5,952 nucleotides of DNA from Geodermatophilaceae bacterium. Its GTDB lineage: Bacteria; Actinomycetota; Actinomycetes; Mycobacteriales; Geodermatophilaceae. Location: positions 1-5,952 of the forward strand of contig JACCUM010000260.1 of assembly GCA_013811805.1 (NCBI GenBank). Reading direction: 5' to 3'. The notes under the pieces are model-generated. The model was not told the origin of the DNA. It saw only the letters and a program-made list of their open reading frames with translations, and made no database searches. Numbering within the stretch: position 1 is the stretch's first letter; each line of letters starts with the position of its first letter. The position numbers and the translations under genes are program-made. Shown piece after piece: positions 5,897-5,952 of this stretch.

Positions 5897-5952
5897 ATGT
5901 GTGTCACCTGTGGTTGCGGAGACGCTGGCGCGGTCCGAGTCCGGGTGCCTGG
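5897..5952 (+). CDS. hypB: HypB nickel-binding GTPase, N-terminal fragment (3' end outside window)
   Basis: HypB is the GTPase that works with HypA in inserting nickel into [NiFe]-hydrogenase. Only 18 full codons are present, reading MCVTCGCGDAGAVRVRVP. The CVTCGC segment at residues 2-7 matches the N-terminal C-x-x-C-G-C high-affinity nickel motif known from E. coli HypB (MCTTCGCG). The GTPase domain lies beyond the window. The ATG follows the hypA TAG with no gap and has GGAGG eight bases upstream. Short as it is, the motif and position after hypA make the assignment fairly safe. Confidence 0.88.
   Translation, partial: MCVTCGCGDAGAVRVRVP

Noticed and set aside
1..5952. Search by eye for ARG boxes, tRNAs, insertion sequences, CRISPR repeats or phage attachment sites
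   Set aside because: No AT-rich palindromic operator, cloverleaf, terminal inverted repeats, transposase or spaced repeat array was seen. The arg operator is expected upstream of the window.

Overview
This is a high-GC window with all real genes on the + strand and tightly packed. It suggests an actinobacterium. The support is the strong G/C bias at third codon positions, frequent GTG starts, and the gene order argD-argF-argR-argG-argH with the repressor gene argR between argF and argG, as in the argCJBDFRGH operons of mycobacteria and corynebacteria. The genus cannot be read from the sequence.

Bases 1-4855 are the distal part of an arginine biosynthesis operon. It starts inside argD (acetylornithine aminotransferase, 5' end outside the window) and continues with argF (ornithine carbamoyltransferase), argR (arginine repressor), argG (argininosuccinate synthase) and argH (argininosuccinate lyase). 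Together they take N-acetylglutamate semialdehyde to N-acetylornithine, then ornithine (after a deacetylation step encoded elsewhere) to citrulline, argininosuccinate and arginine, with the arginine sensor made from the same message. Adjoining genes overlap by 1-4 bases (ATGA, TGATG, ATGA, GTGA). The one apparent gap, between argR and argG (2174-2210), is bridged exactly by a 14-codon ORF that overlaps both neighbours by ATGA and has the best Shine-Dalgarno sequence in the window.

Bases 4861-5457 encode an AAG/MPG-family 3-methyladenine DNA glycosylase. It starts 5 bases after the argH stop and is probably translated from the arginine message. Bases 5458-5566 are the only real intergenic gap. 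It holds two weak hairpins and a plausible SigA-type promoter.

Bases 5567-5952 begin a second, unrelated unit: hypA followed directly by the first 56 bases of hypB, the nickel-insertion proteins for [NiFe]-hydrogenase maturation. The organism therefore probably makes a [NiFe]-hydrogenase, whose other genes would lie downstream.

Most of the window is conserved housekeeping metabolism. I see no mobile element, CRISPR array, tRNA, rRNA or clear new system. The points worth a second look are the argR-argG mini-ORF, a 9-base direct repeat at the argG start, a lone TTA codon in argR, the repair gene attached to the arginine operon, and a shortened zinc-site cysteine pair in HypA.
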